Below, piece by piece: positions 52,387-61,094 of a stretch of 64,000 nucleotides of DNA. The DNA comes from Faecalibacterium prausnitzii (GTDB lineage: Bacteria > Bacillota > Clostridia > Oscillospirales > Ruminococcaceae), in the NCBI RefSeq assembly GCF_003287495.1, contig NZ_PRLE01000001.1, positions 434,001 to 498,000 of the forward strand, read 5' to 3'. Each line of letters starts with the position of its first letter. The first letter of the stretch is position 1. The translations under genes were made by a program, and so were the position numbers. The notes below the pieces were generated by a model that was given only the letters and a program-made list of their open reading frames with translations, was not told where the DNA came from and did not search any database.

Positions 52387-53530
52387 GGCATAATACTTCC
52401 TGGTATATATTCTTCATAGCTGCAATAGACTTGGATACATCAAATTCTTTTGCTTTTTCTTTACAATCAATTACCATCTTGGCTCTTTCTTCTGATGGCA
52501 AATTCACTATTTTTTCAATGGCGTCTGCAAATTGATGTGCATCGTATGGGTCGCAAAGATATCCTGTTTTTCCGGGAATTACATATTCTCTTATCCCCTG
52601 TACATCAGATCCCACAACAGGTACACCTGATGCAAGTGCCTCCACTCCCGTCATTCCAAATCCTTCTCTTACGGATGGGATGACAGCAACATCTGCACAT
52701 GCATTTATCTCTGGAATATCAAGTCTGTGTCCTGCCAAGAAGATCCTGACTCCTAATTTAGAGGCTGTTTCTTTGAGTTCTTCCTCAATTGTTGAATTAA
52801 CGACTGCTCTTCCGCAAATTACAAATACATACTGTTCTTTTCTATCAAGCATACCCAATGCTTCTATTATAATCTTCTGGTTTTTTCTTGATGATAATTC
52901 ACCTACAGACAAAACCATATGGTCTTTTGGCTCTACACCAAATGACGCTCTATACTCGTCTCTATTTATTCTTAAATTAGAAAACCTATTACTATCTAAA
53001 CCAACGCTCGGAATAATATAAACTTTAGGACAATGCATTCTTTTTGCGTTGTTATAATCTTCATGATTTATTGTAATAATAGCATCACAGAATCTTGACA
53101 TTAGCTTTTCAGCGTTAAAATAAACAATCCAGTTTTTTTTCGATGACTTGTCTGTGAATGTAAATCCATGTGTTGTATATATAACTGTTGTCCCAGTCTT
53201 TCTATATTTCTTTGCTGCCATTCTGGTCAAAATACCAACAATAGGTGTATGACAATGAATCAAATCATATTCTTCATTCACTACTTTTTTTAATTGTTTA
53301 TACGCAATTACATTATCTCTTGATAAAGGATTTTTAGTATCAAAATCTATTTGAAAAAAATCTATCTTCATTTTTTTCAATTTTTCAACTTCAACTGCGT
53401 CACTTCCATCTGGCATACGTGCATTCATTGCTACTGAAACTGTATACCCCATTTCTTGCAAAGTTTTTATATCATTCCATAGAAAAGTCAAAAAGCCTGC
53501 TAAATTTACAACAATAAGTGCCTTTTTCAT
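52373..53530 (-). CDS. glycosyltransferase family 4
   Basis: 385 residues, GT-B fold. Acceptor half: KKALIVVNLAGFLTFLWNDI, IHCHTPIVGILTRMA near 100, and TTHGFTF. Donor half: VLSVGELSSRKNQKIIIEAL near 210, and VIPSVREGFGMTGVEALASG near 300 with the catalytic EX7E. A galactosyl- or N-acetylhexosaminyltransferase of the EpsD/PglA kind is possible; the donor cannot be read. ATG 53530 follows GGAGAG and lies 1 bp from the upstream stop. Confidence 0.9.
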   Translation of the reverse strand: MKKALIVVNLAGFLTFLWNDIKTLQEMGYTVSVAMNARMPDGSDAVEVEKLKKMKIDFFQIDFDTKNPLSRDNVIAYKQLKKVVNEEYDLIHCHTPIVGILTRMAAKKYRKTGTTVIYTTHGFTFTDKSSKKNWIVYFNAEKLMSRFCDAIITINHEDYNNAKRMHCPKVYIIPSVGLDSNRFSNLRINRDEYRASFGVEPKDHMVLSVGELSSRKNQKIIIEALGMLDRKEQYVFVICGRAVVNSTIEEELKETASKLGVRIFLAGHRLDIPEINACADVAVIPSVREGFGMTGVEALASGVPVVGSDVQGIREYVIPGKTGYLCDPYDAHQFADAIEKIVNLPSEERAKMVIDCKEKAKEFDVSKSIAAMKNIYQEVLCHDGK

Positions 53531-53531
53531 T

Positions 53532-54761
53532 CTACTCTCCGTGTTTTCGTTGTGCTTTTTCATAAATCTTCATCAACTTGTCATAATGTCCATTGGGAGT
53601 GTAGCACTCCTCAAACATATCAAATGAATCTTTTTTCATTTGGTCATATCGAGCCCTTGATATTTTTTCAAATTTATTTATGCACCCAGATAATTCTTCA
53701 ATGCATCCGCTAGTAAATAGCTCTCCATTCTTTCGAACCAGCTCTGGTATTCCTCCAATGTTGGCGCCGATAATCGGTCTTCCAACCTGTAAAGCTTCTA
53801 TCGCTGAATAAGGTCCATTTTCGTACCATTCAGACGGAAGAACTACAGCTCTAGCATTTCCAACAATGTCAATCAATTCTTGACCACTTTTAAATCCTAG
53901 CAATTTTATATTGTATAGTTCTCTGCTCGAAATATATCTTTCAATTTCTCCTTTAAGCGGTCCAGAACCAACTATATACAAATTAGCATTAACATTCTCA
54001 ATCGCCTTTATAAGCGTCAGTATACCTTTCTCTTCAGATAGTCTTCCAAAATAAAGATAGTATTTTTCTTGATCTTCTCTATCATTGACTGTAGGTACTT
54101 CTCTATCCAAAAAATTGGGAATGTGAACTAATCGATTAGGCTGAACTCCAAATTCCTCAAATTTGGTCTTATAAAATTCACTCGGTGTTATAATATAGTC
54201 AATTGCATCATAAGATTTTCTCCACTTATGTAAATAACCTTCCACGGTATTAATGCAACTTTTTGAAAAAGAATCTTTCACACATTTATTCAATGCACAA
54301 TGGTACATATGACCGTCTTTACAATCTTCACAAACATGACCATGATGCATCATTTTATAATTCAAACACACCATTTTTAGGTCATGTGCAGTATATACCG
54401 TTGGAAGATTATACTTTTTGCATACATCTAAGATTGATGGTGATAATTGATGTTGAAAGATATGTAAATGGACAATATCTGGTTTGGTTTTTATTACCAA
54501 TTCTTCAAATTTTCTCTTAGCTTCTTGGGAATAGATAATATTAATCCCCATTTTCAACTTGTTAATAAGCGAAGTGCTCCCTGAATAGTCAACATTATCC
54601 ACAAAATAATCAGCATATTTAGATTCAAAATTTTTCTTATCTTTCATTGAAAAATCAATTACTATATGACCTTCTTTTTCAAGTTTCCTTTTAAGAGCGA
54701 AATAATAGGTCTCGCTCCCTCCCTTTATATAAAAGAATTTATTTACCATTAATATTTTCAT
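53532..54761 (-). CDS. glycosyltransferase family 4
   Basis: 409 residues, GT-B fold. It starts KILMVNKFFYIKGGSETYYF, the GGSE loop of the family, and contains VHLHIFQHQLSPSIL and a Cys-rich patch (HGHVCEDCKDGHMYHCALNKC) near 145 that may bind metal. The donor half has YFGRLSEEKGILTLI and VLPSEWYENGPYSAIEAL near 310. The Cys patch is often seen in this GT4 subgroup from capsule loci. Frame ends 1 bp before the next gene's start. Confidence 0.9.
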   Translation of the reverse strand: MKILMVNKFFYIKGGSETYYFALKRKLEKEGHIVIDFSMKDKKNFESKYADYFVDNVDYSGSTSLINKLKMGINIIYSQEAKRKFEELVIKTKPDIVHLHIFQHQLSPSILDVCKKYNLPTVYTAHDLKMVCLNYKMMHHGHVCEDCKDGHMYHCALNKCVKDSFSKSCINTVEGYLHKWRKSYDAIDYIITPSEFYKTKFEEFGVQPNRLVHIPNFLDREVPTVNDREDQEKYYLYFGRLSEEKGILTLIKAIENVNANLYIVGSGPLKGEIERYISSRELYNIKLLGFKSGQELIDIVGNARAVVLPSEWYENGPYSAIEALQVGRPIIGANIGGIPELVRKNGELFTSGCIEELSGCINKFEKISRARYDQMKKDSFDMFEECYTPNGHYDKLMKIYEKAQRKHGE

Positions 54762-54764
54762 TGC

Positions 54765-56000
54765 TTATTTCCCCACAAACACATCTTCATACTGCCCACA
54801 TATCTTATCCCATGTGTACTCTTCTGCCACACGCTTTTTGGCTTTCCGGCCCATCTCTGCAATTTCATCAGCATTCATCTGATCCGTCTTATCGACCAAC
54901 TTTGCAAGACTCCCCGGCTTGCGGCTCCAATAAAGAGCACAATCCTCTGCGACTTCTTTATTAAAGCCAACATCAACCAGCAGGTTTAAATCTGTACTGC
55001 CGAGAGCTTCAATCAGAGACGGGTTCGTACCACCAACCGTATGACCGTGGAAATAAGCATAGGCATTCTCACGAATCTTCTTCAGCAGTTCCTGATCGTA
55101 AACAGTGCCGACAAATTTGATTCTCTTATCACTCTTGAAATGAAGTTTTTCCTCAAGCTCATTTAAGAACTTTTCATTCACATTCGTAATAATCGCAAAG
55201 TTCTTTTTGCTCTTGCTTTTCATGAACTCCCGAATCATAACTTCAAAAGAGTTCTCCGGTACAAAACGACCGACGACAAGGTAGTAGTCCTTTTTTGTCA
55301 GTCCTTTTTCTCTATACCAGTTCATCAGCTTCTCATCGTCATCAGCCAACTTACTAAGGGTCAGATCTGCACCATACGCAATAAATGTAGTCTTCGGATT
55401 TCTGCCTTTGATGCCTTTTCCGTCATAACACTCGTGGATATACTTCTCGATATTCACAGAGTCACAGATAGCAAGGTCGCAATATTTGACCATCATCTGC
55501 TCAGAAATCTTCCAATACTTCCGAATTGGTGCCGACCATTTTGCCCTCATCCACTCATGTCCATCCGGGTTCAGATACACAGTTCCACCCAGTTTATGGA
55601 TTTCTCTGTAAAAATGACTAGCAAAAGGCCCAATGCGGCAAGCCATGATGTAAACAATCGGATGCGGGATATGGTTTTTCTTGATATGTTCGCAACAAGC
55701 CTTTAGTGCAGCAACATCATAATAAATTGCCTGCGCAGGACCAATCTGAGGAACATCAATTTTGAAGCAGTGGGCATTGTGGAATTCAAATTCGTGGTCG
55801 TTGATTTTTGTCACGCCATCAAATTTGCTCTCATCCATGCAGCCATCGCCATTGGCTTTGCAGGCAACATGATATTTGATGTTTTCTTTATTCTGGTGAT
55901 ACTCTGTGAGCTTGTAGACAAAGGTCTCATAACCTCCGTAAGCCCCCAATGACTTCGCGCCGACAAGGTATACGTGCTGCACTTCTTTTTTTGAATTCAT
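54765..56000 (-). CDS. DUF1972-type glycosyltransferase (Cps2T/rhamnosyltransferase-like), first gene of the operon
   Basis: 411 residues, GT-B fold. The N-terminal DUF1972 signature is YLVGAKSLGAYGGYETFVYKL. It continues with LNPDGHEWMRAKWSAPIRKYW near 185, VVGRFVPENSFEVMI, and a donor motif HGHTVGGTNPSLIEAL near 325. Relatives attach a rhamnose to the first sugar on the lipid carrier, so being first in the operon fits. The remnant at 38735 belongs to the same family. ATG is preceded by TAGAGGA, close but usable. Confidence 0.9.
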   Translation of the reverse strand: MNSKKEVQHVYLVGAKSLGAYGGYETFVYKLTEYHQNKENIKYHVACKANGDGCMDESKFDGVTKINDHEFEFHNAHCFKIDVPQIGPAQAIYYDVAALKACCEHIKKNHIPHPIVYIMACRIGPFASHFYREIHKLGGTVYLNPDGHEWMRAKWSAPIRKYWKISEQMMVKYCDLAICDSVNIEKYIHECYDGKGIKGRNPKTTFIAYGADLTLSKLADDDEKLMNWYREKGLTKKDYYLVVGRFVPENSFEVMIREFMKSKSKKNFAIITNVNEKFLNELEEKLHFKSDKRIKFVGTVYDQELLKKIRENAYAYFHGHTVGGTNPSLIEALGSTDLNLLVDVGFNKEVAEDCALYWSRKPGSLAKLVDKTDQMNADEIAEMGRKAKKRVAEEYTWDKICGQYEDVFVGK

Positions 56001-56046
56001 TCCTCTATTCCATCCTCACATTTTTATCGCTAATGTTGCATCTATT

Positions 56047-56260
56047 CCCTTATGGATAAAAACAAACCTACGGCGGGTCGCACAAAGGCAATCCACCGTA
56101 GGCTTGAACTCTCCTTCAATCTTTATTTGCTGCTCCTTTTTGTGGGTCAAAACAGAGCTTCCAAAAGCCTCCTACATATAACCCCGGATTTTCCGCATCT
56201 TGCAGCTTTTCAACAAATAAAACATTTGAAGGACAACTCAAGCAGTCAAAACCCTTTAGT
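56047..56260 (-). ncRNA. candidate leader RNA / small RNA ahead of the polysaccharide operon
   Basis: Minus-strand segment that ends in a strong intrinsic terminator: CCTACGGTGG / CCCGCCGTAGG stem followed by TTTGTTTTT, 45 bp before the first operon gene. Upstream of it are further pairing stretches (GCTGCAAGATGC, GCGGAAAATCCGG) and a 47-codon open frame without a normal start. I see no promoter between the T-run and the ATG at 56000. So either the operon is read through this terminator (attenuation) or this is a separate sRNA gene. Confidence 0.45.
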
Positions 56261-56760
56261 TATCGTAGGTTTTCTTGGTTGACCCTATTATTTCACACTC
56301 CCCTGTGACTAAAATTGTTTTATTCTCTAAACTCACCGCATTCATTTTTCCTTTTCTCCCGTGCAGTCATTTCATTTTAAGTCTCCGAATTCAGAAATCC
56401 AACAATATTTGTTGACGAAATTTGTATTCAATATTCATACGTATCGTTCAATTGATTTAATATGCCGCTTTATCCTGTCAGTAATAAATATATTTTATCA
56501 AATGACATTATTTCACATTTTAAGTCTCATATTATTTTATCACGTGTCTCGTCAACAATCAATAGTTTTCGCCTTGTCCTCATTATATTACTATCTGAAA
56601 AAAAATCGCATCAGCTTGAGCTTTCTTTACAAATTGTCTGATTTCTTATCGGTTCTGAACCATCAGCGGTTTCTCATTCCATAAGTTCCTGTGCTTCTCT
56701 TCTGACAAACTTATACTTTTCAGCAATCAAGCCGCTCGAATGCCCCTCTATCTCTCATTT
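56261..56760. other. AT-rich intergenic region, no gene seen
   Basis: About 500 bp without a supported gene. A minus-strand promoter-like pair TTGATT / TAAAAT (17 bp apart, near 56534-56564) could drive the polysaccharide operon. ATTTTAAGTCTC occurs twice (about 56374 and 56517). Confidence 0.4.
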
Positions 56761-56769
56761 TCCTCCAGC

Positions 56770-56826
56770 AAAAAAGACACCGCGCCCTGGCTTGCATCTT
56801 ACAAGCAGGGTGCGGTGTCTTTATTT
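56770..56826 (-). terminator. terminator of the alanine symporter gene
   Basis: AAAGACACCGC / GCGGTGTCTTT outer stem with an inner GCTTGC-type hairpin, and a T-run on the minus strand. Confidence 0.8.
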
Positions 56827-56844
56827 CTTCTATTTCCGTGATCT

Positions 56845-58236
56845 TTATTTCAGGTGCTTTTTCTTCTCATATTCCTGCAGAGCGGTCAAAGCTTCGCCGG
56901 ACAGGGGGTAAAGAGCGATCATATTGAAAATGGTCATCAGGCCGATGCCCACATCGCCCAAATCCCATACGACCGTATAGGCTGCCACACCGCCCACCAG
57001 CATCATCGCCAGTGCCAGCAGCTTATAGGCGGTCTGCCAGCCCCAATGGTCGCCAAAGAGATAAGCCACGTTGCATCGTGCATAGAACAAAATCCCGATA
57101 AACGTTGAGAAGCTGAACAGTGCCAGCGTGACGGCAATGAACACCACTCCGAAGCCGCCCAGATGGTACTGCATCGCTGCCTGTAACAGATTCATGCCCT
57201 GCAGCCCAGCGGTCACGCTTTCCGGCGCCAGCAACATTACAAAAGCGGTACAGCTGCAGATCACGATGGTGTCAATCAGAACGCCCAGCGCCTGCACCAA
57301 TCCCATCTTGACCGGGTCATCACACTCGGCAGCCGCCGCCGCGCAGGGAGCAGAACCGGAACCTGCTTCATTGGAAAAAAGGCCTCGCTTGACGCCATTC
57401 ATAACCACGGCTCCAAAGCCGCCAGCGGCCGCCTGCCGCAGGCCAAATGCCTCCGAGAAAATACGGGCAAGCACGCCGGGCAGCTGCGGCAGATTGGTGA
57501 AAACAACATAGAGCGTCATGAGGAAATAGCAGCCCGCCATGATGGGAACAATCACATCCAGGCTCTTGACCGTTGCATCTTTCCGCAGGACGATGACTGC
57601 CGCCAGCGCGGTAAGCGCAAGGGTCGTCACCAGCGGCGGAATGGAAAACGCATTGGAAAACGCCTCGCTCACCGAGTTGCTGATAACCTGGCTGATGCCG
57701 CACCAGCAGATGAGCCCGGACACCGCAAACAACGATGCCACAACAGATTTTTTGAGCAGTTTCCCCCGCTTGCGCTCTGCCAGCTTGTGCAGATAAAACG
57801 CCGGGCCGCCGCGCCAGCCGCCATAAAGCGGATCGGGCTCTTTATATTTCTGCGCCAGCGTGGACTCCACAAAGGAAGTGGACGCCCCCAGCAGCGCCGT
57901 GACCCACATCCAGAACACGGCCCCTGCACCACCCACGGAAACCGCCGCCACCACGCCAACGAGGTTGCCCATACCCACCCGGGTAGCGGTGGAGACCACC
58001 AGCGTCTGGAGCGACGAAAGGCCGCCCTGCTTCCCCTGCTTTTTCTCGCAGACAGCGTCCAGCATATCCCGGAACAGCCGCATCGGAAGCAGCCGGGTGC
58101 GCAGTGTGAAATAGATGCCCGCCGTAAACAGCAGGATGACCATAAGGGAGAGGTTGAGCGTCACCCCGCCCAGCGGCAGAGTGAGCAGATCTCCCCACAA
58201 AAAATTGTAAACGCTCTCAATCAGAGTAACCAGCAC
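56845..58236 (-). CDS. alanine/glycine:Na+ symporter (AGCS family)
   Basis: 463 residues and about eleven membrane helices. Family signature: VVSTATRVGMGNLVGVVAAVSVGGAGAVFWMW in consecutive pieces near 85-115, then GLFSNEAGSGSAPCAAAAAE near 320. Imports alanine or glycine with sodium. The start is GTG 58236 (or TTG 58239), 8 bases after AAGGAGG. The frame is open to 58371, but that region is not conserved-looking. Confidence 0.92.
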   Translation of the reverse strand: MLVTLIESVYNFLWGDLLTLPLGGVTLNLSLMVILLFTAGIYFTLRTRLLPMRLFRDMLDAVCEKKQGKQGGLSSLQTLVVSTATRVGMGNLVGVVAAVSVGGAGAVFWMWVTALLGASTSFVESTLAQKYKEPDPLYGGWRGGPAFYLHKLAERKRGKLLKKSVVASLFAVSGLICWCGISQVISNSVSEAFSNAFSIPPLVTTLALTALAAVIVLRKDATVKSLDVIVPIMAGCYFLMTLYVVFTNLPQLPGVLARIFSEAFGLRQAAAGGFGAVVMNGVKRGLFSNEAGSGSAPCAAAAAECDDPVKMGLVQALGVLIDTIVICSCTAFVMLLAPESVTAGLQGMNLLQAAMQYHLGGFGVVFIAVTLALFSFSTFIGILFYARCNVAYLFGDHWGWQTAYKLLALAMMLVGGVAAYTVVWDLGDVGIGLMTIFNMIALYPLSGEALTALQEYEKKKHLK

Positions 58237-58359
58237 CAAGTTTTCCTCCTTTGGTTGTGTTATATCGAAACACAGCGATTTTATTATAATACATCTCTTC
58301 AGGTTTGTAAATTGATTTCCGTGAAGTTCAGGACACGAAAGTGTTTCATCTGCAAAACA

Positions 58360-58415
58360 GCGCCGCTGCATTTCTCAGGAAATTCTCCCAGAGCCGCAGC
58401 GGCGCTGTTTTTCTT
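58360..58415. terminator. terminator between the symporter and the secreted-protein gene
   Basis: AACAGCGCCGCTGC / GCAGCGGCGCTGTT 14-bp stem with a 26-base loop and T-runs on both sides. Confidence 0.75.
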
Positions 58416-58424
58416 ATTTCCATC

Positions 58425-59321
58425 TCAGTCCACGATGTTTCCATCGGCGTGCTCGGCCAGCCATTTGCCGGATTGGCCGCTGCCGTCACCACCGCTGTAG
58501 GCCTGGCTGGTCAGTTCCTTGATGAGGGCGTTTTTCTTCTGCTTATAGGTTTTTTCCGCCTCATCCGCAATGTTCTCATCCCGGCCATTTTCTCGCAGGG
58601 TCTTCCGCATGGCAGCCATGATCTGCGCAAACTCCGCGTCACACTGGTTCTGGGCGGCCGTTAGCTCCCCGCTCTTGGAGAGGACCGCAGACACTTTCGT
58701 CACAAGGTTCCGCTCCTCCACCGGGTGAGACATATACTCGCTATAGGCCGACAGCATAATACTGTAAAGCCGCTTTTCACTGCGGGCCTGCAGCTGCTCG
58801 ATCTGGCGGATATACTCCGCAATCTTCTGGTCACAGAGTTCCTCCGCAGTGGGGGCACTGCTGGCCGCTGTACTGGACGGGGCACTGGCGGCTTCGGACA
58901 CGGCATGGGATTCCGCCGCACTGGATGGCACGGAAGACGCGGCGGAATCCGAGGCCGAGGAAACCTCCGGGGCGGTGCTCTCCGCCGAGACACTTTCTTC
59001 CGAGGCAGCCGCCTCGGACTCCGGCATCTCTTCCGGCACGGCCTCACTGGAAGCGCTGTTTTCCGCGTCGATCTCTTCCAGCTCTTCTTTTAACTTGCTG
59101 ACAGCGACCGCTTCTTCCCCGATGGCTTCCGGCAGGCCAGACGCTGCTTCCAGGTCTTGCTCCGCGGAGGCCGCCTGAGTCTTATCCCCGGCCAGCACCA
59201 GCAGCTCATGATACGTCAGGCTGGGGCCGGATTCCTTTGCGCCTATAGCCACCAGACCCGCGGCCACCACAATTCCCATGGCCAACGCTGCCACAGCCTT
59301 TCCGGCCCGTTTGTTTCGCAT
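58425..59321 (-). CDS. secreted or membrane-tethered Ser/Ala/Glu-rich protein
   Basis: 298 residues. A basic start and a hydrophobic segment (AVAALAMGIVVAAGLVAIGA) form a signal or anchor. Residues about 75-155 are a low-complexity linker of Ser, Ala, Glu and Pro (SEAAASEESVSAES). From about 160 a helical domain begins: CDQKIAEYIRQIEQLQARSEKRLYS, then KTYKQKKNALIKEL. No enzyme motif is seen. It may be a surface stalk or wall-associated protein. ATG 59321 follows GGGCGGAG. Confidence 0.75.
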   Translation of the reverse strand: MRNKRAGKAVAALAMGIVVAAGLVAIGAKESGPSLTYHELLVLAGDKTQAASAEQDLEAASGLPEAIGEEAVAVSKLKEELEEIDAENSASSEAVPEEMPESEAAASEESVSAESTAPEVSSASDSAASSVPSSAAESHAVSEAASAPSSTAASSAPTAEELCDQKIAEYIRQIEQLQARSEKRLYSIMLSAYSEYMSHPVEERNLVTKVSAVLSKSGELTAAQNQCDAEFAQIMAAMRKTLRENGRDENIADEAEKTYKQKKNALIKELTSQAYSGGDGSGQSGKWLAEHADGNIVD

Positions 59322-59456
59322 CCGCTCCGCCCACTTTCTTTCCGGGTATTTTAACCGTAAAATTTAAAGTTTTGTGAATTTTCTTGTTCAAGAATATCTT
59401 AATTTTACCATGCACCCGGTGAAAAAACAAGAAACAAACCGTGAAATATGACAAAA

Positions 59457-59518
59457 CGGTAAAAAAGAAAAAGCCCGGCGAAGCTCTTGACCTGCAAAAC
59501 CACATAGCCCCGCCGGGC
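59457..59518 (-). terminator. terminator of the candidate RNA
   Basis: Eight-base arms GCCCGGCG and CGCCGGGC with a T-rich tail on the minus strand. Confidence 0.65.
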
Positions 59519-59742
59519 AGCACCCCGTTCCCACACACGGTACCGCCCGCTGCGAGCCACACAGCGGTCAAGTTCTCTATGTACAGCAATCCCCAGACTG
59601 CCGCCAAGAGCCTCGTCAGACTTTCGGAAAGCAAAGGCCAGAGGCCCTGCACACACGCATCGCAGGGCCTTATGCATCAGCAGACGCCCCGGAAAAATCC
59701 GGCCGCAATCAAAGCGCCATTCCCGCTCAGGTCGCCTTTACT
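59457..59742 (-). ncRNA. candidate noncoding RNA downstream of the histidine kinase
   Basis: About 285 bases on the minus strand. They run from an extended -10 (TGCTATGAT, 59749-59757) to a terminator (GCCCGGCG / CGCCGGGC, then T5CT6). Inside is a hairpin AGGCCCTGC / GCAGGGCCT and a small CCGGA/TCCGG hairpin. No frame with a good start and ribosome binding site fits between promoter and terminator. Identity not recognised; 6S-like size but no proof. Confidence 0.4.
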
Positions 59743-59748
59743 GCCTTT

Positions 59749-59757
59749 ATCATAGCA
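59749..59757 (-). promoter_or_regulatory. extended -10 promoter for the candidate RNA
   Basis: TGCTATGAT on the minus strand, about 50 bp after the kinase stop. No matching -35 at 17 bp. Confidence 0.45.
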
Positions 59758-59807
59758 GATTTGTGCCGCCAATGCACGGGAGTTGTCATATTCTGCATCT
59801 CAGGATG

Positions 59808-61094
59808 TCATATTCCGTTGGTCGGGAACGCACAGGTAAAGCGGAACCAGTTGTCCCGGCAGCTGAGGGTGTACTCGGCGTTGTGCGCCTCCAGCACCGC
59901 GCAGACATTGGCCAGCCCCATGCCGTGGCCAGGTTCACGCTTGGTGGAACGGGGCAGCTGCCCCTCCGGGATCTCCACATTCTGTCTGACCCGGTTGCGC
60001 ACCGAGATCACCAGCTCTCCCTCCGTCTTTTTCATCCGGACATGCACCTCGGGCGGGGCCGCCTGTGCCGCTGCCTCAATGGCATTGTTGAGCAGGTTGG
60101 ACACCACGATGACCAGATGCGTCCGATCCAGCGGGATGTCTTTCAGGTCTGAGAGGTCAAAGTACATCATGACCCCTTTCCGGGCTGCTTCCTCGTACTT
60201 TTTGCTGAGCAGAGCGTCCAGCAGGGGGTTGTGGGTGTTGAGGATGGCACTGTTCATCTGGATGGTCTTGCTGATGGAGGTCAGGTAGCCGCGGGCTCCG
60301 GCCACGTCGTTCTGCTGGAGCATCAGGCTCAGTGCTTCGAGATGGTTGGCAAACTCATGGGTCAGGCGACGCTGGGTGGTGTAGGATTCCATCAGGGCTT
60401 CCGCCCGCTCCTGCTCCAATGTGGCACGGTACTGAGAATCCTTTTTCTGCACCACCTGCTCGTTGAGCATCTGGACAAAGAGCAGGTGCACCAACACCGC
60501 CACCGTGAGCCCCACCGTAAACAGCACGCTGAACTGGGTGGCGTCGAACCGACCGCCCGAGACCATCAGCAGCATGTTGAGCACCACGACCACCCCCGGG
60601 AAGAACATGGCAACCACCAGCTGCAGCGGTTCCAGCGCCTGCTTCTGGCCCCAGTGCTTTGCCATCTGAGCCGTGATGCCACCCACGATGAGCATCGCCG
60701 CTGCCATGAGCAGAACGCCCAGCGGCTGCCGGATCACCTGCGCAGGCGGAACCGCTTCTAGATAGGTATAGAGATATATGACTGTATTTTCCGTCAGCAG
60801 GCAGACCACGCCGTTGACCATGCAGGCCATCAGCTTCTGGCGGATGGTCCCGCCAAAAAACGCCGATGTCACCAGCAGGTACAGCACGTTGAACGCAATG
60901 GAAGCGGCATTGAAAAAGCCGAAATCGATCCAGAGCGAAATTACCAGCATCCCGCACAATGCCAGCACCGTACAGGCAAAGGGATGTTTCCACTTGCCTT
61001 TGCCCAGCATCTCCCAGTGGATGAGGGCAAACACGCCCCACTGCACGATGCAGACCAGGTGCATCAGCAGCTTCATCTTCAACTCATAGCTCAT
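59808..61094 (-). CDS. GHKL-type sensor histidine kinase (AgrC-like)
   Basis: 428 residues. Six or seven N-terminal membrane helices fill residues 1-210. The phosphoacceptor helix has RLTHEFANHLEAL, with His near 245. The ATPase has VVSNLLNNAIEAA (N box) near 340 and GHGMGLANVCAVLEAH (G box) near 395. This domain order is that of peptide-sensing kinases such as AgrC and ComD. ATG 61094 lies inside the end of the response regulator gene (11-bp overlap), so both are made together. No AgrB or clear peptide gene is adjacent. Confidence 0.92.
   Translation of the reverse strand: MSYELKMKLLMHLVCIVQWGVFALIHWEMLGKGKWKHPFACTVLALCGMLVISLWIDFGFFNAASIAFNVLYLLVTSAFFGGTIRQKLMACMVNGVVCLLTENTVIYLYTYLEAVPPAQVIRQPLGVLLMAAAMLIVGGITAQMAKHWGQKQALEPLQLVVAMFFPGVVVVLNMLLMVSGGRFDATQFSVLFTVGLTVAVLVHLLFVQMLNEQVVQKKDSQYRATLEQERAEALMESYTTQRRLTHEFANHLEALSLMLQQNDVAGARGYLTSISKTIQMNSAILNTHNPLLDALLSKKYEEAARKGVMMYFDLSDLKDIPLDRTHLVIVVSNLLNNAIEAAAQAAPPEVHVRMKKTEGELVISVRNRVRQNVEIPEGQLPRSTKREPGHGMGLANVCAVLEAHNAEYTLSCRDNWFRFTCAFPTNGI

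Noticed and set aside
56052-56282. Plus-strand frame of 76 codons upstream of the polysaccharide operon
   Set aside because: No ribosome binding site, runs through the terminator hairpin, and is antisense to the leader.
56409-56558. Inverted repeat TTGTTGACGA ... TCGTCAACAA around 130 bp, as a possible invertible promoter
   Set aside because: Ten bases in an 840-bp AT-rich gap is near what chance gives, and no recombinase gene is in the window. Read-pair orientation data would be needed.
59520-59560. GGGCGGTACCGTG followed by a terminator, as a T-box antiterminator
   Set aside because: The invariant TGGTACCGCG core is not matched (CGG in place of TGG), no specifier stem is seen, and the downstream gene is not amino-acid related.
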